Of a DNA stretch of 64,000 nucleotides, positions 1 through 9,690 are shown in pieces (the first letter of the stretch is position 1; each line of letters begins with the position of its first letter). Source of the DNA: Sphingomonas vulcanisoli (GTDB lineage: Bacteria > Pseudomonadota > Alphaproteobacteria > Sphingomonadales > Sphingomonadaceae); contig NZ_JAAOZC010000003.1 in NCBI RefSeq assembly GCF_011761305.1, positions 124,001-188,000 of the forward strand. The letters run 5' to 3'. The position numbers and the translations under genes were made by a program. The notes under the pieces were generated by a model. It saw only the letters and a program-made list of their open reading frames with translations. It ran no database searches and was not told the origin of the DNA.

Positions 1-1
1 C

Positions 2-589
2 GGGCACCCGGAGGTGGTCGGCACGCTCGGCCAGATCGATGGCAAGGTGTGGCTGGCGGGCACGGTCGAGGATGTTGCCGGGCTGCCGTTGCCGCTCGAT
101 GCACCGATCGCTTATGTCACGCAGACGACGCTTTCGGTCGACGATACGCGCGACATCATCTCGGCGCTGCAGGCGCGGTTCAGCGATGTGATCGGTCCCG
201 ACGTCAAGGATATCTGCTACGCGACGCAGAACCGCCAGCAGGCGGTGCGCGATCTCTCCCGCGTTTCGGACATGATCATCGTTGTCGGTGCGCCCAATAG
301 CTCGAACAGCAACCGGCTGCGCGAGATCGGTGAGGAAGAGGGGCTGCCCAGCTTCCTGATCGAGGATGCCACGCAGTTGGATCCCGCCTGGCTGCAGCAG
401 GTGGAGGTGATCGGCCTCACCGCCGGAGCGTCCGCGCCCGAAGAGCTGGTGCAGGGCGTGATCGATCGCATCCGTGCCTGCCGCCCCGATATCGCCGTCG
501 AGAAGCTCGACGGGATCGAGGAACATATCGAATTCCGCCTGCCGCCCGAGCTGCGCAAGCTTAGGCAACCGGCGCCCGTAGAAGGCTGA
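2..589 (+). CDS. ispH: 4-hydroxy-3-methylbut-2-enyl diphosphate reductase (IspH), 3' part
   Basis: Last enzyme of the MEP isoprenoid pathway: an iron-sulfur protein that reduces HMBPP to IPP and DMAPP. The gene is cut by the window edge; the frame is open from base 2 and begins with GHPEVVGTLGQ, a conserved IspH stretch. Also visible are TLSVDDT, the cysteine in DICYATQNRQ that would ligate the cluster, and NSSNSNRL, which binds substrate phosphate. The C-terminus EFRLPPELR is typical. hpnH starts 8 nt downstream, so the supply of C5 units is physically linked to hopanoid synthesis; co-transcription is inferred from spacing and strand. Confidence 0.97.
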   Translation, partial: GHPEVVGTLGQIDGKVWLAGTVEDVAGLPLPLDAPIAYVTQTTLSVDDTRDIISALQARFSDVIGPDVKDICYATQNRQQAVRDLSRVSDMIIVVGAPNSSNSNRLREIGEEEGLPSFLIEDATQLDPAWLQQVEVIGLTAGASAPEELVQGVIDRIRACRPDIAVEKLDGIEEHIEFRLPPELRKLRQPAPVEG

Positions 590-597
590 CACCCTAA

Positions 598-1746
<1,149 letters not shown>

Positions 1747-1761
1747 TCCTCGGCTGATCCG

Positions 1762-2421
1762 TCAGCCGGGAAACGCCATCCGCGCGCCGATCTTCTGCGC
1801 GCCCGCCTTCAGCCCGCGAAAGCCTTTCGCGAAATTTGCCATCGTCTTGACGACATCGGGCAATTGGCGGGGATCGGCGGCGAGGCTCTTGAGCATCGCG
1901 GGGGTATCGAGGCTGCCGTCGGGCTTCATGCAGACGGTGACCGCGTGTGGCAGCAGGTGGCCGGCCTCGTCCGATACAATGCGGACGATCACGAAGGGCA
2001 GGCCGTGCGCCTGAGCCACGCGGGCGGCGACGTGGCTCTCCATATCGACGGCGAGCGCGGTGTGGCAGCGGCCGAGATCGCGCTTTTCGGCGACGGTATC
2101 GATCATGCGGCCATCGGCGAAGAAGCCACCGATGCGCGCGCCGGGGAGGCGGGCGGCGAGCGCTTCGCTCCAGACGCGATCGCATTCGAGATCGATCCCG
2201 CCGCAGATCCGGCTGCCGACGATCCAGTCGCCGATCTTGAGATCGTCATGGAGCGCGCCGGTGAGGCCGTAGCTGACGATGCCGGCGGCATTGGGGGCGA
2301 GCGCGGAGAGATTGCGTTCGAGCGCGGCGGCGTCCCCGCCCCCTGCGACGGCGATCACGCCTTCGGTGGGGAGGGTCTGGACCTCACGATTGAAGCCCGT
2401 GGCGACGAGGATGGGGAGCAC
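1762..2421 (-). CDS. hpnG: HpnG, hopanoid-associated phosphorylase / adenosylhopane nucleosidase
   Basis: Nucleoside-phosphorylase-fold protein that removes adenine from adenosylhopane to give ribosylhopane. Family signs are VAGGGDAA, GIVSYGLTGAL, and the late VDMESHVAARVAQ, which resembles the ribose/base-binding MES motif of purine phosphorylases. I chose GTG at 2421 (VLPILVATGF, 219 aa) because homologues begin there and a GGGGAGAGGG sequence lies 3 nt upstream. The longer frame to ATG 2457 would translate the intergenic repeat. That repeat (2425-2583) separates the gene from shc upstream on the same strand. Confidence 0.93.
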   Translation of the reverse strand: MLPILVATGFNREVQTLPTEGVIAVAGGGDAAALERNLSALAPNAAGIVSYGLTGALHDDLKIGDWIVGSRICGGIDLECDRVWSEALAARLPGARIGGFFADGRMIDTVAEKRDLGRCHTALAVDMESHVAARVAQAHGLPFVIVRIVSDEAGHLLPHAVTVCMKPDGSLDTPAMLKSLAADPRQLPDVVKTMANFAKGFRGLKAGAQKIGARMAFPG

Positions 2422-2584
2422 TAGCCCTCTCCCCTTGTGGGAGAGGTAGGGGCCCAAGCCGCCAGGCTTGGGAGGGAGAGGGGGGCGAGTGCAGCGAGCT
2501 TATTCGTCCTCGCCGGCATCGAGCCGGCTCGGTCGATCCCCTCTCCCCAACCCTCCCCCACAGGGGGGGAGGGGGCAGGTTGCG
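2422..2584. repeat. Intergenic palindromic repeat, family A-like (hpnG/shc)
   Basis: The stretch is made of CCCTCTCCCC / GGGGAGAGGG half-sites with a second CCCTCTCCCCAACCC block near 2538-2575. It fills the hpnG-shc gap and carries the apparent Shine-Dalgarno of hpnG. Related blocks recur at 20180-20400, 22460-22590, 24418-24540, 42381-42760 and 48143-48250. Confidence 0.8.
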
Positions 2585-4525
2585 CTAGATGCCCCACGCT
2601 ACATCCCTCGAATTGCCGCGCTGCAGGTTACGGTAGCGCGCCAGTGCCCAGAGCGGGAAGAATTTCGGGTAGCCGTGGTAGCGGAGGTAGAAAACGCGGG
2701 GGAAGCCGCCGCCGGTGTAGACTTCCTGCCCCCACAGCCCGTCCGCATCCTGATGAGCGAGGAGCCAGGCCACGCCGCGCGCGACCGCTGGACTGTCCAC
2801 TTCGCCCGCCGCCATCAGCCCGATCAGCGCCCAGGCGGTCTGCGAGGCGCTGGAGGGGAAGGGGGTGTGGCAGGCGCGATCGAGCGCATAGCTTTCGCAA
2901 CCCTCGCCCCAGCCGCCGTCTTCGTTCTGGATGGCCTCCAGCCACGCCACCGCGCGGCGGATCATCGGCGTATCGGCGGGCACGCCGGCGGCATTGAGGG
3001 CCGACAGCGCCGACCAGGTGCCATAGATATGGTTGACGCCCCAGCGGCCGAACCAGCTGCCGTCCTTCTCCTGCTCTTTCGCGATAAACGCCACGCCCCG
3101 ATCGATCGCGGCCTTATCGTCCGGGTTTCCGCGCTGGGCCAGGAAGGAGATGCAGCGCGCGGCGACGTCCACGGTCGGCGGATCGAGTAGGGCGCCATGA
3201 TCCGAGAAGGGGATGTTGTTGAGATAATGGTGGCTGTTGTCGATATCGAACGCGCCCCAGCCGCCGTCCGAGGATTGCATGCCGAGCGTCCATTCGCGGG
3301 CGCGCTCGATCGCCTCCTCGAACTTGCCCGGCGCGGCGCGGTCCATCGCCAGCGCGACGGCGGCGGTATCGTCGGTATCGGGATAATAAGCGTTGTTGTA
3401 CTGGAAGGCCCAGCCGCCGGGGCGCAGGCCGGGGCGCTGCCACGCCCAATCACCCTCGACATCCAGCACCTGTTTGGGTGCGAGCCAATCGAGCGCGCGG
3501 CCGGCGGAGGCTTCTTCGCCCGCCTCCAGCATCGCGTGCGCGGCGAGGGCGCTGTCCCAGATCGGCGAGACGCAGGGCTGGCAATAGACTTCACCATCCT
3601 CCCGGCGGACGAGCAAATTCTCTACCGACTGGCGGGCGATGGCGCGATCCGGGTGATCGGGCGTATAGCCCAGGCAATCGAACATCATCACGCTGTTCGC
3701 CATGGCCGGATAAATGGCACCGAGCCCATCCTCGCCATTGAGCCGTTCGACCACGAACGTCCGCGCCGCCTCGATCGCCCTGGCGCGCAGGCGCTTCGGC
3801 CAGCGGTTGCCCAACATCTTGAGCCCGCGATCGAGCATATTGAACGCGAACGCCCAGCCCCGATGCGCGTGCGCGCCGCTGGCGGGAGGCCTGGCGCCGG
3901 GCACGTAAAGCTCATCGACGCGGATACCGCGCGGGTTCTTCGCGATAGGCCTGAGCGCCGCCAGCACCAGCAGCGGCACCATCACCGTGCGCGCCCAATA
4001 GGAGATCTTGGCGATGTGGATCGGGAAGTTCTTCGGCACGAGCATCAGCTCGACCGGCACTTCGGGCACCACCGCCCATGATCCCGCGCCGAACAAGGCG
4101 AGCTGGATGCGGGTGAAGACGTTACTCGCCACCGCGCCGCCGCGCTTGAGGATCTCGGCGCGGGCGCGGGCCATGTGCAGCGCCTGCGGATCGTCGCCGA
4201 TCATCTTGAGCGCATAATAAGCCTTCACCGTCGCCGAGAGATCGAGCGCGCCGCCGTGGAACAGCGGCCAGCCGCCATGATCGCCCTGGATACGGCGGAG
4301 ATAGCGGCCGATCGCCGCCTCCAGCGCCAGATCATCGGGCTCGCCGAGATAGTGGCGCAGCAGGATATATTCGGCGGGGATGGTGGCGTCGGCTTCCAGC
4401 TCGAACACCCAGTGGCCGTCAGGCTTTTGCAGCGCCTTGAGCGCCTGCGCCGCCGAGGCGACCGCATCTTCGACGCGATCGAGCGCGGGGGTGCCAGAGA
4501 GAAGATCGGCGGTGGTCAGCATCAA
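2585..4525 (-). CDS. shc: Squalene-hopene cyclase
   Basis: Cyclises squalene to hop-22(29)-ene and hopanol in one proton-started cascade on the membrane surface. The catalytic motif is D383-T-D385-D386 (YYPDTDDTA). Several QW repeats that brace the alpha/alpha barrels are visible: PDGHWVFE near residue 35, GDHGGWPLF near 81, SSDGGWGAFD, EDGGWGEG and DADGLWGQEVYTG near the end. At 646 aa it is of full family length. ATG 4525 overlaps the hpnE stop by 4 nt (ATGATG start; second ATG at 4522 also possible), indicating translational coupling in the order hpnA-B-C-D-E-shc. Also called hpnF. Confidence 0.98.
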   Translation of the reverse strand: MMLTTADLLSGTPALDRVEDAVASAAQALKALQKPDGHWVFELEADATIPAEYILLRHYLGEPDDLALEAAIGRYLRRIQGDHGGWPLFHGGALDLSATVKAYYALKMIGDDPQALHMARARAEILKRGGAVASNVFTRIQLALFGAGSWAVVPEVPVELMLVPKNFPIHIAKISYWARTVMVPLLVLAALRPIAKNPRGIRVDELYVPGARPPASGAHAHRGWAFAFNMLDRGLKMLGNRWPKRLRARAIEAARTFVVERLNGEDGLGAIYPAMANSVMMFDCLGYTPDHPDRAIARQSVENLLVRREDGEVYCQPCVSPIWDSALAAHAMLEAGEEASAGRALDWLAPKQVLDVEGDWAWQRPGLRPGGWAFQYNNAYYPDTDDTAAVALAMDRAAPGKFEEAIERAREWTLGMQSSDGGWGAFDIDNSHHYLNNIPFSDHGALLDPPTVDVAARCISFLAQRGNPDDKAAIDRGVAFIAKEQEKDGSWFGRWGVNHIYGTWSALSALNAAGVPADTPMIRRAVAWLEAIQNEDGGWGEGCESYALDRACHTPFPSSASQTAWALIGLMAAGEVDSPAVARGVAWLLAHQDADGLWGQEVYTGGGFPRVFYLRYHGYPKFFPLWALARYRNLQRGNSRDVAWGI

Positions 4526-5760
4526 CGTCCGTCAGTCAGCGCGGCGGCCGTCTCGCCCGATTGGATCGCGCCCTCAATCGTCGCGGGCAGGCCGGTCTGC
4601 GTCCAATCGCCTGCGAGGAAGAGATTGGCAAGGGAGGTGCGGGCAGCGGGGCGGCGGCGATCCTGTGCGGGCGTGGCGGCGAAGGTCGCGCGCCGTTCGC
4701 GGACGATTTGCCACGGCGGCATCGGTTCGGGGATGCTGAGCGTAGCGGCGACGTCGGCCCAGATGCGCGCGGCGAGTTGATCGCGGTCCATGTCGCACAG
4801 CGCATCGGCGGCGCTGATCGTTACCGAGAGGCGATCGGGGAAGGCGAAGATCCAATGCGCGGTGCCGCCGATCACGCCGGTAAGCAGCGGCGCGTTGGCG
4901 GGCGCGGGCATCAGGAAGTGGGCGTTGACGATCGCGTGATGCTGATCGGGGGCGGTGAGGCCGGGCAGCAGTTCGGTGGCGCTCCAGGCGGGGACGGCGA
5001 GGATCACGGGTTCGTCGGCGGCGATTGGATCGGAAGTATCGGCGAAAGTGAGGCCAATAACGCGGTCTCCGGCATCGATCGCACGCAGGCGGCGGCCGAG
5101 GCGGATGTCCGCGCCCTTCGCTTTGAGCCAGGCGAGCGCGGGATCCACGAAGGTCGCTCCCAATGTCGGGTGCGCCACCAACGGGCGGCAGGCTCGCCCA
5201 CCCTTCTGTAACGTACCCGTAACGATCGCGCCTGCCAGCTTGGCCGAGGCCGTAGCGGAGGGGGTGTTGAGCGCGGAGACGAAAAAGGGATCGAGCAGCC
5301 TTTCCCACAGCAGCCCTTTGGCAGGGAGGCTGTCGGGGATGGTCTCGTCGCGCCCCGCCCGGCCCAGCTTGGCAAGGGGAAGGTAATCGCGTGCCTTCGT
5401 CCCGGGCACGCGGCGGGCGGACGAAGCGATCCACCACGGGATCGGCCCGGCATTGGGGCGCAGCCGCCAGCGGGCGCCATCGCGCAGGTCGGCGAAATCG
5501 AAGATCGCCTCTTCCGGCCCGATCAGCCCGCCGCTCGCGCCAATGCGCTCGAGATAGGCGCCGACATGGGTGTTGCCCGAAAGGACGAGGTGATTTCCGT
5601 TGTCGATCACCACGCCAAGCTTGGGATCACGATAGGATCGGCAGCGGCCACCGGCGTGGGGCGCGGCTTCCGAGAGGCGGACGCTATAGCCCTTTTCGAT
5701 GAGCGCCATCGCGGCGCTGAGCCCGGCCAGCCCCGCGCCGACGACATGCGCGCGTCTCAC
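4522..5760 (-). CDS. hpnE: HpnE, hydroxysqualene dehydroxylase (FAD-dependent)
   Basis: Flavoprotein that reduces hydroxysqualene to squalene, the third step of the HpnCDE route that replaces a single squalene synthase. The N-terminus holds the dinucleotide motif VVGAGLAGLSAAMAL, and the C-terminus has FLAGDWTQTGLPATIEGAI, the second FAD-binding signature of the amine-oxidase/phytoene-desaturase family. Length is 412 aa. The start (ATG 5760) overlaps the end of hpnD by 4 nt, and its own end overlaps shc. Confidence 0.95.
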   Translation of the reverse strand: MRRAHVVGAGLAGLSAAMALIEKGYSVRLSEAAPHAGGRCRSYRDPKLGVVIDNGNHLVLSGNTHVGAYLERIGASGGLIGPEEAIFDFADLRDGARWRLRPNAGPIPWWIASSARRVPGTKARDYLPLAKLGRAGRDETIPDSLPAKGLLWERLLDPFFVSALNTPSATASAKLAGAIVTGTLQKGGRACRPLVAHPTLGATFVDPALAWLKAKGADIRLGRRLRAIDAGDRVIGLTFADTSDPIAADEPVILAVPAWSATELLPGLTAPDQHHAIVNAHFLMPAPANAPLLTGVIGGTAHWIFAFPDRLSVTISAADALCDMDRDQLAARIWADVAATLSIPEPMPPWQIVRERRATFAATPAQDRRRPAARTSLANLFLAGDWTQTGLPATIEGAIQSGETAAALTDGR

Positions 5761-6590
5761 AGGTCGAGCTTCAGCCCGAGCAGGGTGAAGAACAGTTTGA
5801 GCCGGTTGTGGCGGACGCGCCCGCGCGGGTGCGCCCAGCCCTTCATGGTCATGCGGCGGAGCAAAGTGGCGTAGGCTGCGAGCATCAGCCGGGGCGCCAG
5901 CAAATGCCCCTTGGGACGCTGGCCGAGGATCACACGCGCCTGCGCATAATGATGCTCGGCCTCATTGGCGACCTGGCGGGCGACGCGATCGATGCGCGGA
6001 TCGGTGATCACCGCATCGATGGCCCCGATCGGGATGGCGGCGCGCTCCAGCTCCTCGGCGGGCAGATAGAGGCGGCCGATCGCGGCGTCCTCATCGATGT
6101 CACGCAGGATGTTGGTCAGCTGCAGCGCGCGGCCGAGATGGTGCGCCAGCAATCGGCCGGGCGCCGCATCCATGCCGAACACGCGCACCGAAAGCCGCCC
6201 CACCGCCGAGGCGACGCGATCGCAATAGAGATCGAGTTCTTCGCGCGGCGGCCAACGGATATCGCGATCGACGTCCATCTGCATGCCATCGAGAACCGCC
6301 TCGAAATCGTCACGCGCCAGACCGAACCGCTCGACGCCGGGCTTGAGGAAGGCGGCCTTCCCGCCGGGGCCGCCGGCATAGAGATCGTCAAGATCGCGGC
6401 GCCATTGATCGAGCGCCTGGGCGCGCTCCTCGCGGCTGCCCGCCATATCGTCGGCGATATCGTCCACCGCACGGCAGAAAGCATAGATGCCGTACATCGC
6501 CGCGCGCTCTGGCTTGGGCAGTACCTTCATGCCCGCGGTGAAGCTGCTCTTGGGCGTGGGGACCGCCTCCGTGAGGTCTTCGGCGCTCAT
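5757..6590 (-). CDS. hpnD: HpnD, presqualene diphosphate synthase
   Basis: Condenses two farnesyl diphosphates head-to-head to presqualene diphosphate. It has the two aspartate-rich magnesium-binding motifs of the squalene/phytoene synthase family: CRAVDDIADDM near residue 43 and ILRDIDEDA in the second half, followed by GRLYLPAEE. At 277 aa the length is normal. Start and stop overlap hpnC and hpnE by 4 nt, so it belongs to the same operon. Confidence 0.96.
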   Translation of the reverse strand: MSAEDLTEAVPTPKSSFTAGMKVLPKPERAAMYGIYAFCRAVDDIADDMAGSREERAQALDQWRRDLDDLYAGGPGGKAAFLKPGVERFGLARDDFEAVLDGMQMDVDRDIRWPPREELDLYCDRVASAVGRLSVRVFGMDAAPGRLLAHHLGRALQLTNILRDIDEDAAIGRLYLPAEELERAAIPIGAIDAVITDPRIDRVARQVANEAEHHYAQARVILGQRPKGHLLAPRLMLAAYATLLRRMTMKGWAHPRGRVRHNRLKLFFTLLGLKLDL

Positions 6591-7432
6591 CGGGCAAGCA
6601 AACGCCCGAAGGCCGCGCGGGTCGCAATCGCCAGCATCTCGATCTTGCTATGGTGGACGCGCTCGCTGAGCGGATCGCGGGTCTTGAGGCGGCGGACGAG
6701 GTTCATCGCCAGCGCGTGGATCACCGCCACCTCGAGCGCAAGCCGCTTGTCCTTGATATTTCCTGAGAAAGCGGCGGAGCGATGGAGCAGGGCTTCGGTC
6801 CGCTCGGCGGCATCGACGATCGCGGCGCGTAGCCCGGGCGTCGCGCGGTCGCCGCCGAGGTCTTCCGTCCGGCCGCCGTGCGCGCGGAGTAACTCCTGCG
6901 GCAGATAGACGCGATCGATCGCGCGATAATCCTTGGCGCAATCCTGGAGGTGATTGATCACCTGCAGCGCCGCGCAGAGCGCATCGTTGGCGGGCCAGAG
7001 ATCGCGGCTTTCGCCATGAACGTCGAGCACGTAGCGCCCGACCGGCATCGCCGAAAAACGGCAATAATCGATCAGATCGTCCCAGCTTTCATAACGGTTT
7101 CGGGTACAATCGCGGGTGAAGGCTTCCAGCAGATCGAGCGCGTGCCAGCGATCGATCCCGTGCGCCCTCTGAACCTCGCGCAGCGCGACCGAGGCCGGAT
7201 CGGCATCGCTGAGCCCGATGATCGTGTCGTTCATCGCTTCGAGCCGGGCGAGCTTGTCGGCGGGCGAAGCCTCGGCATTATCGGCGACATCGTCGGCCCC
7301 GCGCGCGAACCTGTAAAAGGCCATGATCTGCGCGCGATATTTCGGCGCCACGATCGCCGAGGCGACGGGGAAATTCTCGTCCTTATGGCCCTTGCCCGAG
7401 GCGAGGCTTTCGGCGGAGATGGGCGCGTTCAT
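6587..7432 (-). CDS. hpnC: HpnC, hydroxysqualene synthase
   Basis: Turns presqualene diphosphate into hydroxysqualene. It is a squalene/phytoene synthase-fold protein with the motifs ARGADDVADN and LQDCAKDY, where the second motif has lost an aspartate compared with HpnD. RVYLPQELL follows, as in the family. Start is ATG 7432 (MNAPISAES, 281 aa), which overlaps the hpnB stop by 4 nt. The open frame continues upstream to 8167, but that part is the shadow of hpnB. Confidence 0.95.
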   Translation of the reverse strand: MNAPISAESLASGKGHKDENFPVASAIVAPKYRAQIMAFYRFARGADDVADNAEASPADKLARLEAMNDTIIGLSDADPASVALREVQRAHGIDRWHALDLLEAFTRDCTRNRYESWDDLIDYCRFSAMPVGRYVLDVHGESRDLWPANDALCAALQVINHLQDCAKDYRAIDRVYLPQELLRAHGGRTEDLGGDRATPGLRAAIVDAAERTEALLHRSAAFSGNIKDKRLALEVAVIHALAMNLVRRLKTRDPLSERVHHSKIEMLAIATRAAFGRLLAR

Positions 7433-8553
7433 GGCTGCAGCTGCGCCTGGGCGCGGCCCTTCCACATGCCGCCCTTGCCCCGCCAATGATCCCAGGCGGA
7501 AACGAAGGTGGCGCCCGCATAGAAAGCCGCGATTGACGGCAAGGCCCAGCCCCACAAAGGCGAGCGGCGGTAGAAGCGCAGCATCGGCTGGAAGCTCAGC
7601 GCCATCAGCGCCCAGGCGGCAAGGCCGAGCCAGCGCGGCAAGCCGTGCGCGAACAAGGTAAGCGCGGGCGGGGCGAGGTAGATCAGCGCCATGCCGATCA
7701 AAGTACCCGCAAGCGCCAGCGGCGAATAGCCGAGCTGCGCGTAGGCCGAGCGGGCGATCATCCGCCCGATATCGCGCCAGCCGCCATAGGGCCGGATGCT
7801 GACCGAGCGGCGGGTGAGCGACAGACGGATCGGACCTTGGCGCTTCATCGCGCGGCCCATCGCGCAATCGTCGATCAGTGCGGCGGCGATCGTCTGAAGA
7901 CCACCGACCCGGGCCAGCGCCGCGCGATCGGCCAGCATGCAGCCGCCCGCCGCGCCCGCTATCCGGGAGGCGGGACGGTTCACCGCCGCGAAGGGATAGA
8001 GCATCTGAAAGAAGAAGACGAAGGCGGGGACGAGCGCGCGCTCGGCGGGGCTGTCGCAGCGCAGTTCCGCCATCAAGGTGTGCAGGGTCAGTCTCTCGGC
8101 CACGGCGCGGGAGGTGAGCATCCTGAGCGTGTCGGGAGCGTGAACGATATCGGCATCGGTGAACCACAGATATTGGGGGTCTTCGCCCGCCGCGATCCGG
8201 CCCTGCTCCATCGCCCAGAGCTTGCCCGTCCAGCCGCGCGGCAAGGGCGTGCCGGGGAGGATGCGGAGGTTGGGCGCGCCGAGCGACCGCGCGATCTCGG
8301 CGGTGCCGTCGCTGCTGCCGTCGTCGACCAAAATAATTTGGAGATCGCCGGGATAATCCTGCGCGGCGATCGATCCGATCGCGCGGGCGATCACGTCGGC
8401 CTCGTCGCGCGCGGGGACGATGGCGGTGACCTTGGGCCAGTGCACGGGGACGGGGAAAAGCGCCTCGTCCCGCTCGCGCGCCAGCCAGAAACCGTTGCGG
8501 GCGGCGAGCAAGCCGATCCAGACTGCCAGCGCCAGCACCGCCAGCCAGATCAT
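7429..8553 (-). CDS. hpnB: HpnB, hopanoid-associated glycosyltransferase
   Basis: Family 2 glycosyltransferase found in hopanoid clusters; its exact acceptor is not established. An N-terminal membrane helix (residues 2-20) precedes the GT-A core: VTAIVPARDEAD, ILVDDGSSDGTAE and the metal-binding WFTDADIVH. At least three hydrophobic segments follow residue 275, so the active site is anchored at the cytoplasmic face. Length is 374 aa. It overlaps hpnA and hpnC by 4 nt each. Confidence 0.93.
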   Translation of the reverse strand: MIWLAVLALAVWIGLLAARNGFWLARERDEALFPVPVHWPKVTAIVPARDEADVIARAIGSIAAQDYPGDLQIILVDDGSSDGTAEIARSLGAPNLRILPGTPLPRGWTGKLWAMEQGRIAAGEDPQYLWFTDADIVHAPDTLRMLTSRAVAERLTLHTLMAELRCDSPAERALVPAFVFFFQMLYPFAAVNRPASRIAGAAGGCMLADRAALARVGGLQTIAAALIDDCAMGRAMKRQGPIRLSLTRRSVSIRPYGGWRDIGRMIARSAYAQLGYSPLALAGTLIGMALIYLAPPALTLFAHGLPRWLGLAAWALMALSFQPMLRFYRRSPLWGWALPSIAAFYAGATFVSAWDHWRGKGGMWKGRAQAQLQP

Positions 8554-9545
8554 GTCAGCATTCCGTGCGCGCTCGACCAGGCCAGCGCGTCGGCAATGCC
8601 CTGTTGCCAGGGGCGGTGCGCGTAGCCAAGTTCGGATTCGGCGCGGGCGCTGGAGAAATACATGTGTGTGCGGCTCATGCGCAGCGTGTCCAGCGTCATC
8701 CGGGGTTCGCGCCCGCTGAGCCGCGCGAAGCCCTCCATGGCCAGCGCGACGGGCACGAGCGGGGCGATCGGCAGCTTCCTCGCGGTGAACGGACGGCCGA
8801 GCTGGGCATCGATCTCGGCGAGCATCGCGCCTAGCGGCACATCGTCCCCGCCGAGGATGTAGCGGCGGCCGATCTTGCCTTTTTCCAGCGCGAGCAAAAG
8901 ACCGTGCGCGACATCGTCGACATGGACGAGGTTGAGCCCGGTTTCGACATAGGCGGGCATCCGCCCGTTGGCGGCATCGACGATGATGCGCCCGGTGGGC
9001 GTCGGCTTCACGTCGCGCGGGCCGATCGGGGTCGAGGGCAAAACGATCGTCGCGGGCAGGCCCTGCTCGGAGACCATCCTTTCGACCAGCCGCTCGGCGA
9101 CGGTCTTGCTCTTCTTGTAGGCGCCGATCGCATTTTCGGCGGTGGCCGGGTGGTCCTCATCGGAAGGGCGATCGGGCAGCGGTTTCAGCGTGGCGACGCT
9201 GGAGGTGTAGACGATGCGCTGCACCCCCGCTTCGAGCGCGGCCTCCATGATGTTGCGCGTTCCCATGCCGTTGCTGAGGATGATATCGGCGGGCTTGGGC
9301 ACCCACAGGCGATAATCGGCGGCGACATGTGCGAGCGCGCCGCAGCCCTCGAGCGCGGCGACCAGCGAGGCTTTATCATCGAGATCGCCGGTGACGATCG
9401 TGCCGGGAAAATCGGCGAGGTTGGTGCGGTCGCTCGACGCGCGCGCCATGCCCCGCACTTTGTAGCCCGCATTCGCGAACACGCGCGCGACGGCGGAGCC
9501 GACGAAGCCCGTTACGCCGGTTACGAGGATGGTGTCGCCGTGCAT
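8550..9545 (-). CDS. hpnA: HpnA, hopanoid-associated sugar epimerase/reductase
   Basis: Extended short-chain dehydrogenase (NAD-dependent epimerase family). The Rossmann motif is ILVTGVTGFVGSAV near residue 5, and the catalytic YKKSK lies near residue 149 after YTSSVATL. The substrate is not firmly known; HpnA is thought to act on the hopanoid sugar headgroup or on a dehydrosqualene-type intermediate. I chose ATG 9545 (MHGDTILVTG, 331 aa) because the 45 residues upstream translate repeat B1. It is the first gene of the minus-strand hpn operon and is divergent from hpnI. Confidence 0.92.
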   Translation of the reverse strand: MHGDTILVTGVTGFVGSAVARVFANAGYKVRGMARASSDRTNLADFPGTIVTGDLDDKASLVAALEGCGALAHVAADYRLWVPKPADIILSNGMGTRNIMEAALEAGVQRIVYTSSVATLKPLPDRPSDEDHPATAENAIGAYKKSKTVAERLVERMVSEQGLPATIVLPSTPIGPRDVKPTPTGRIIVDAANGRMPAYVETGLNLVHVDDVAHGLLLALEKGKIGRRYILGGDDVPLGAMLAEIDAQLGRPFTARKLPIAPLVPVALAMEGFARLSGREPRMTLDTLRMSRTHMYFSSARAESELGYAHRPWQQGIADALAWSSAHGMLT

Positions 9546-9608
9546 CGCGGCGTGATCTAGGCGGCGGGGGCGGAATTGAGAAGGGCGCGAGCGGTTACCA
9601 CCGGTAAG

Positions 9609-9687
9609 CCCGCTCGTCCCGAGCGAAGTCGAGGGACGTGCCACGAGCGACACGCAGCGTGTCTCGACTACGCTCGACACGAACGGG
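9609..9687. repeat. Palindromic repeat family B, copy B1 (hpnA/hpnI)
   Basis: Imperfect inverted repeat with arms containing CCCGAGCGAAGTCGAGG and TCGACTACGCTCGACACG. It fills over half of the 145-nt divergent gap between hpnA and hpnI. Copies of the same element are at 43890-43970, 51212-51292 and 52698-52776. Confidence 0.88.
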
Positions 9688-9690
9688 GAG

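Noticed and set aside
7433-8167. Long N-terminal extension of HpnC suggested by the open frame
   Set aside because: It lies wholly inside hpnB in another frame; the ATG at 7432 gives a normal-length HpnC with a 4-nt overlap.
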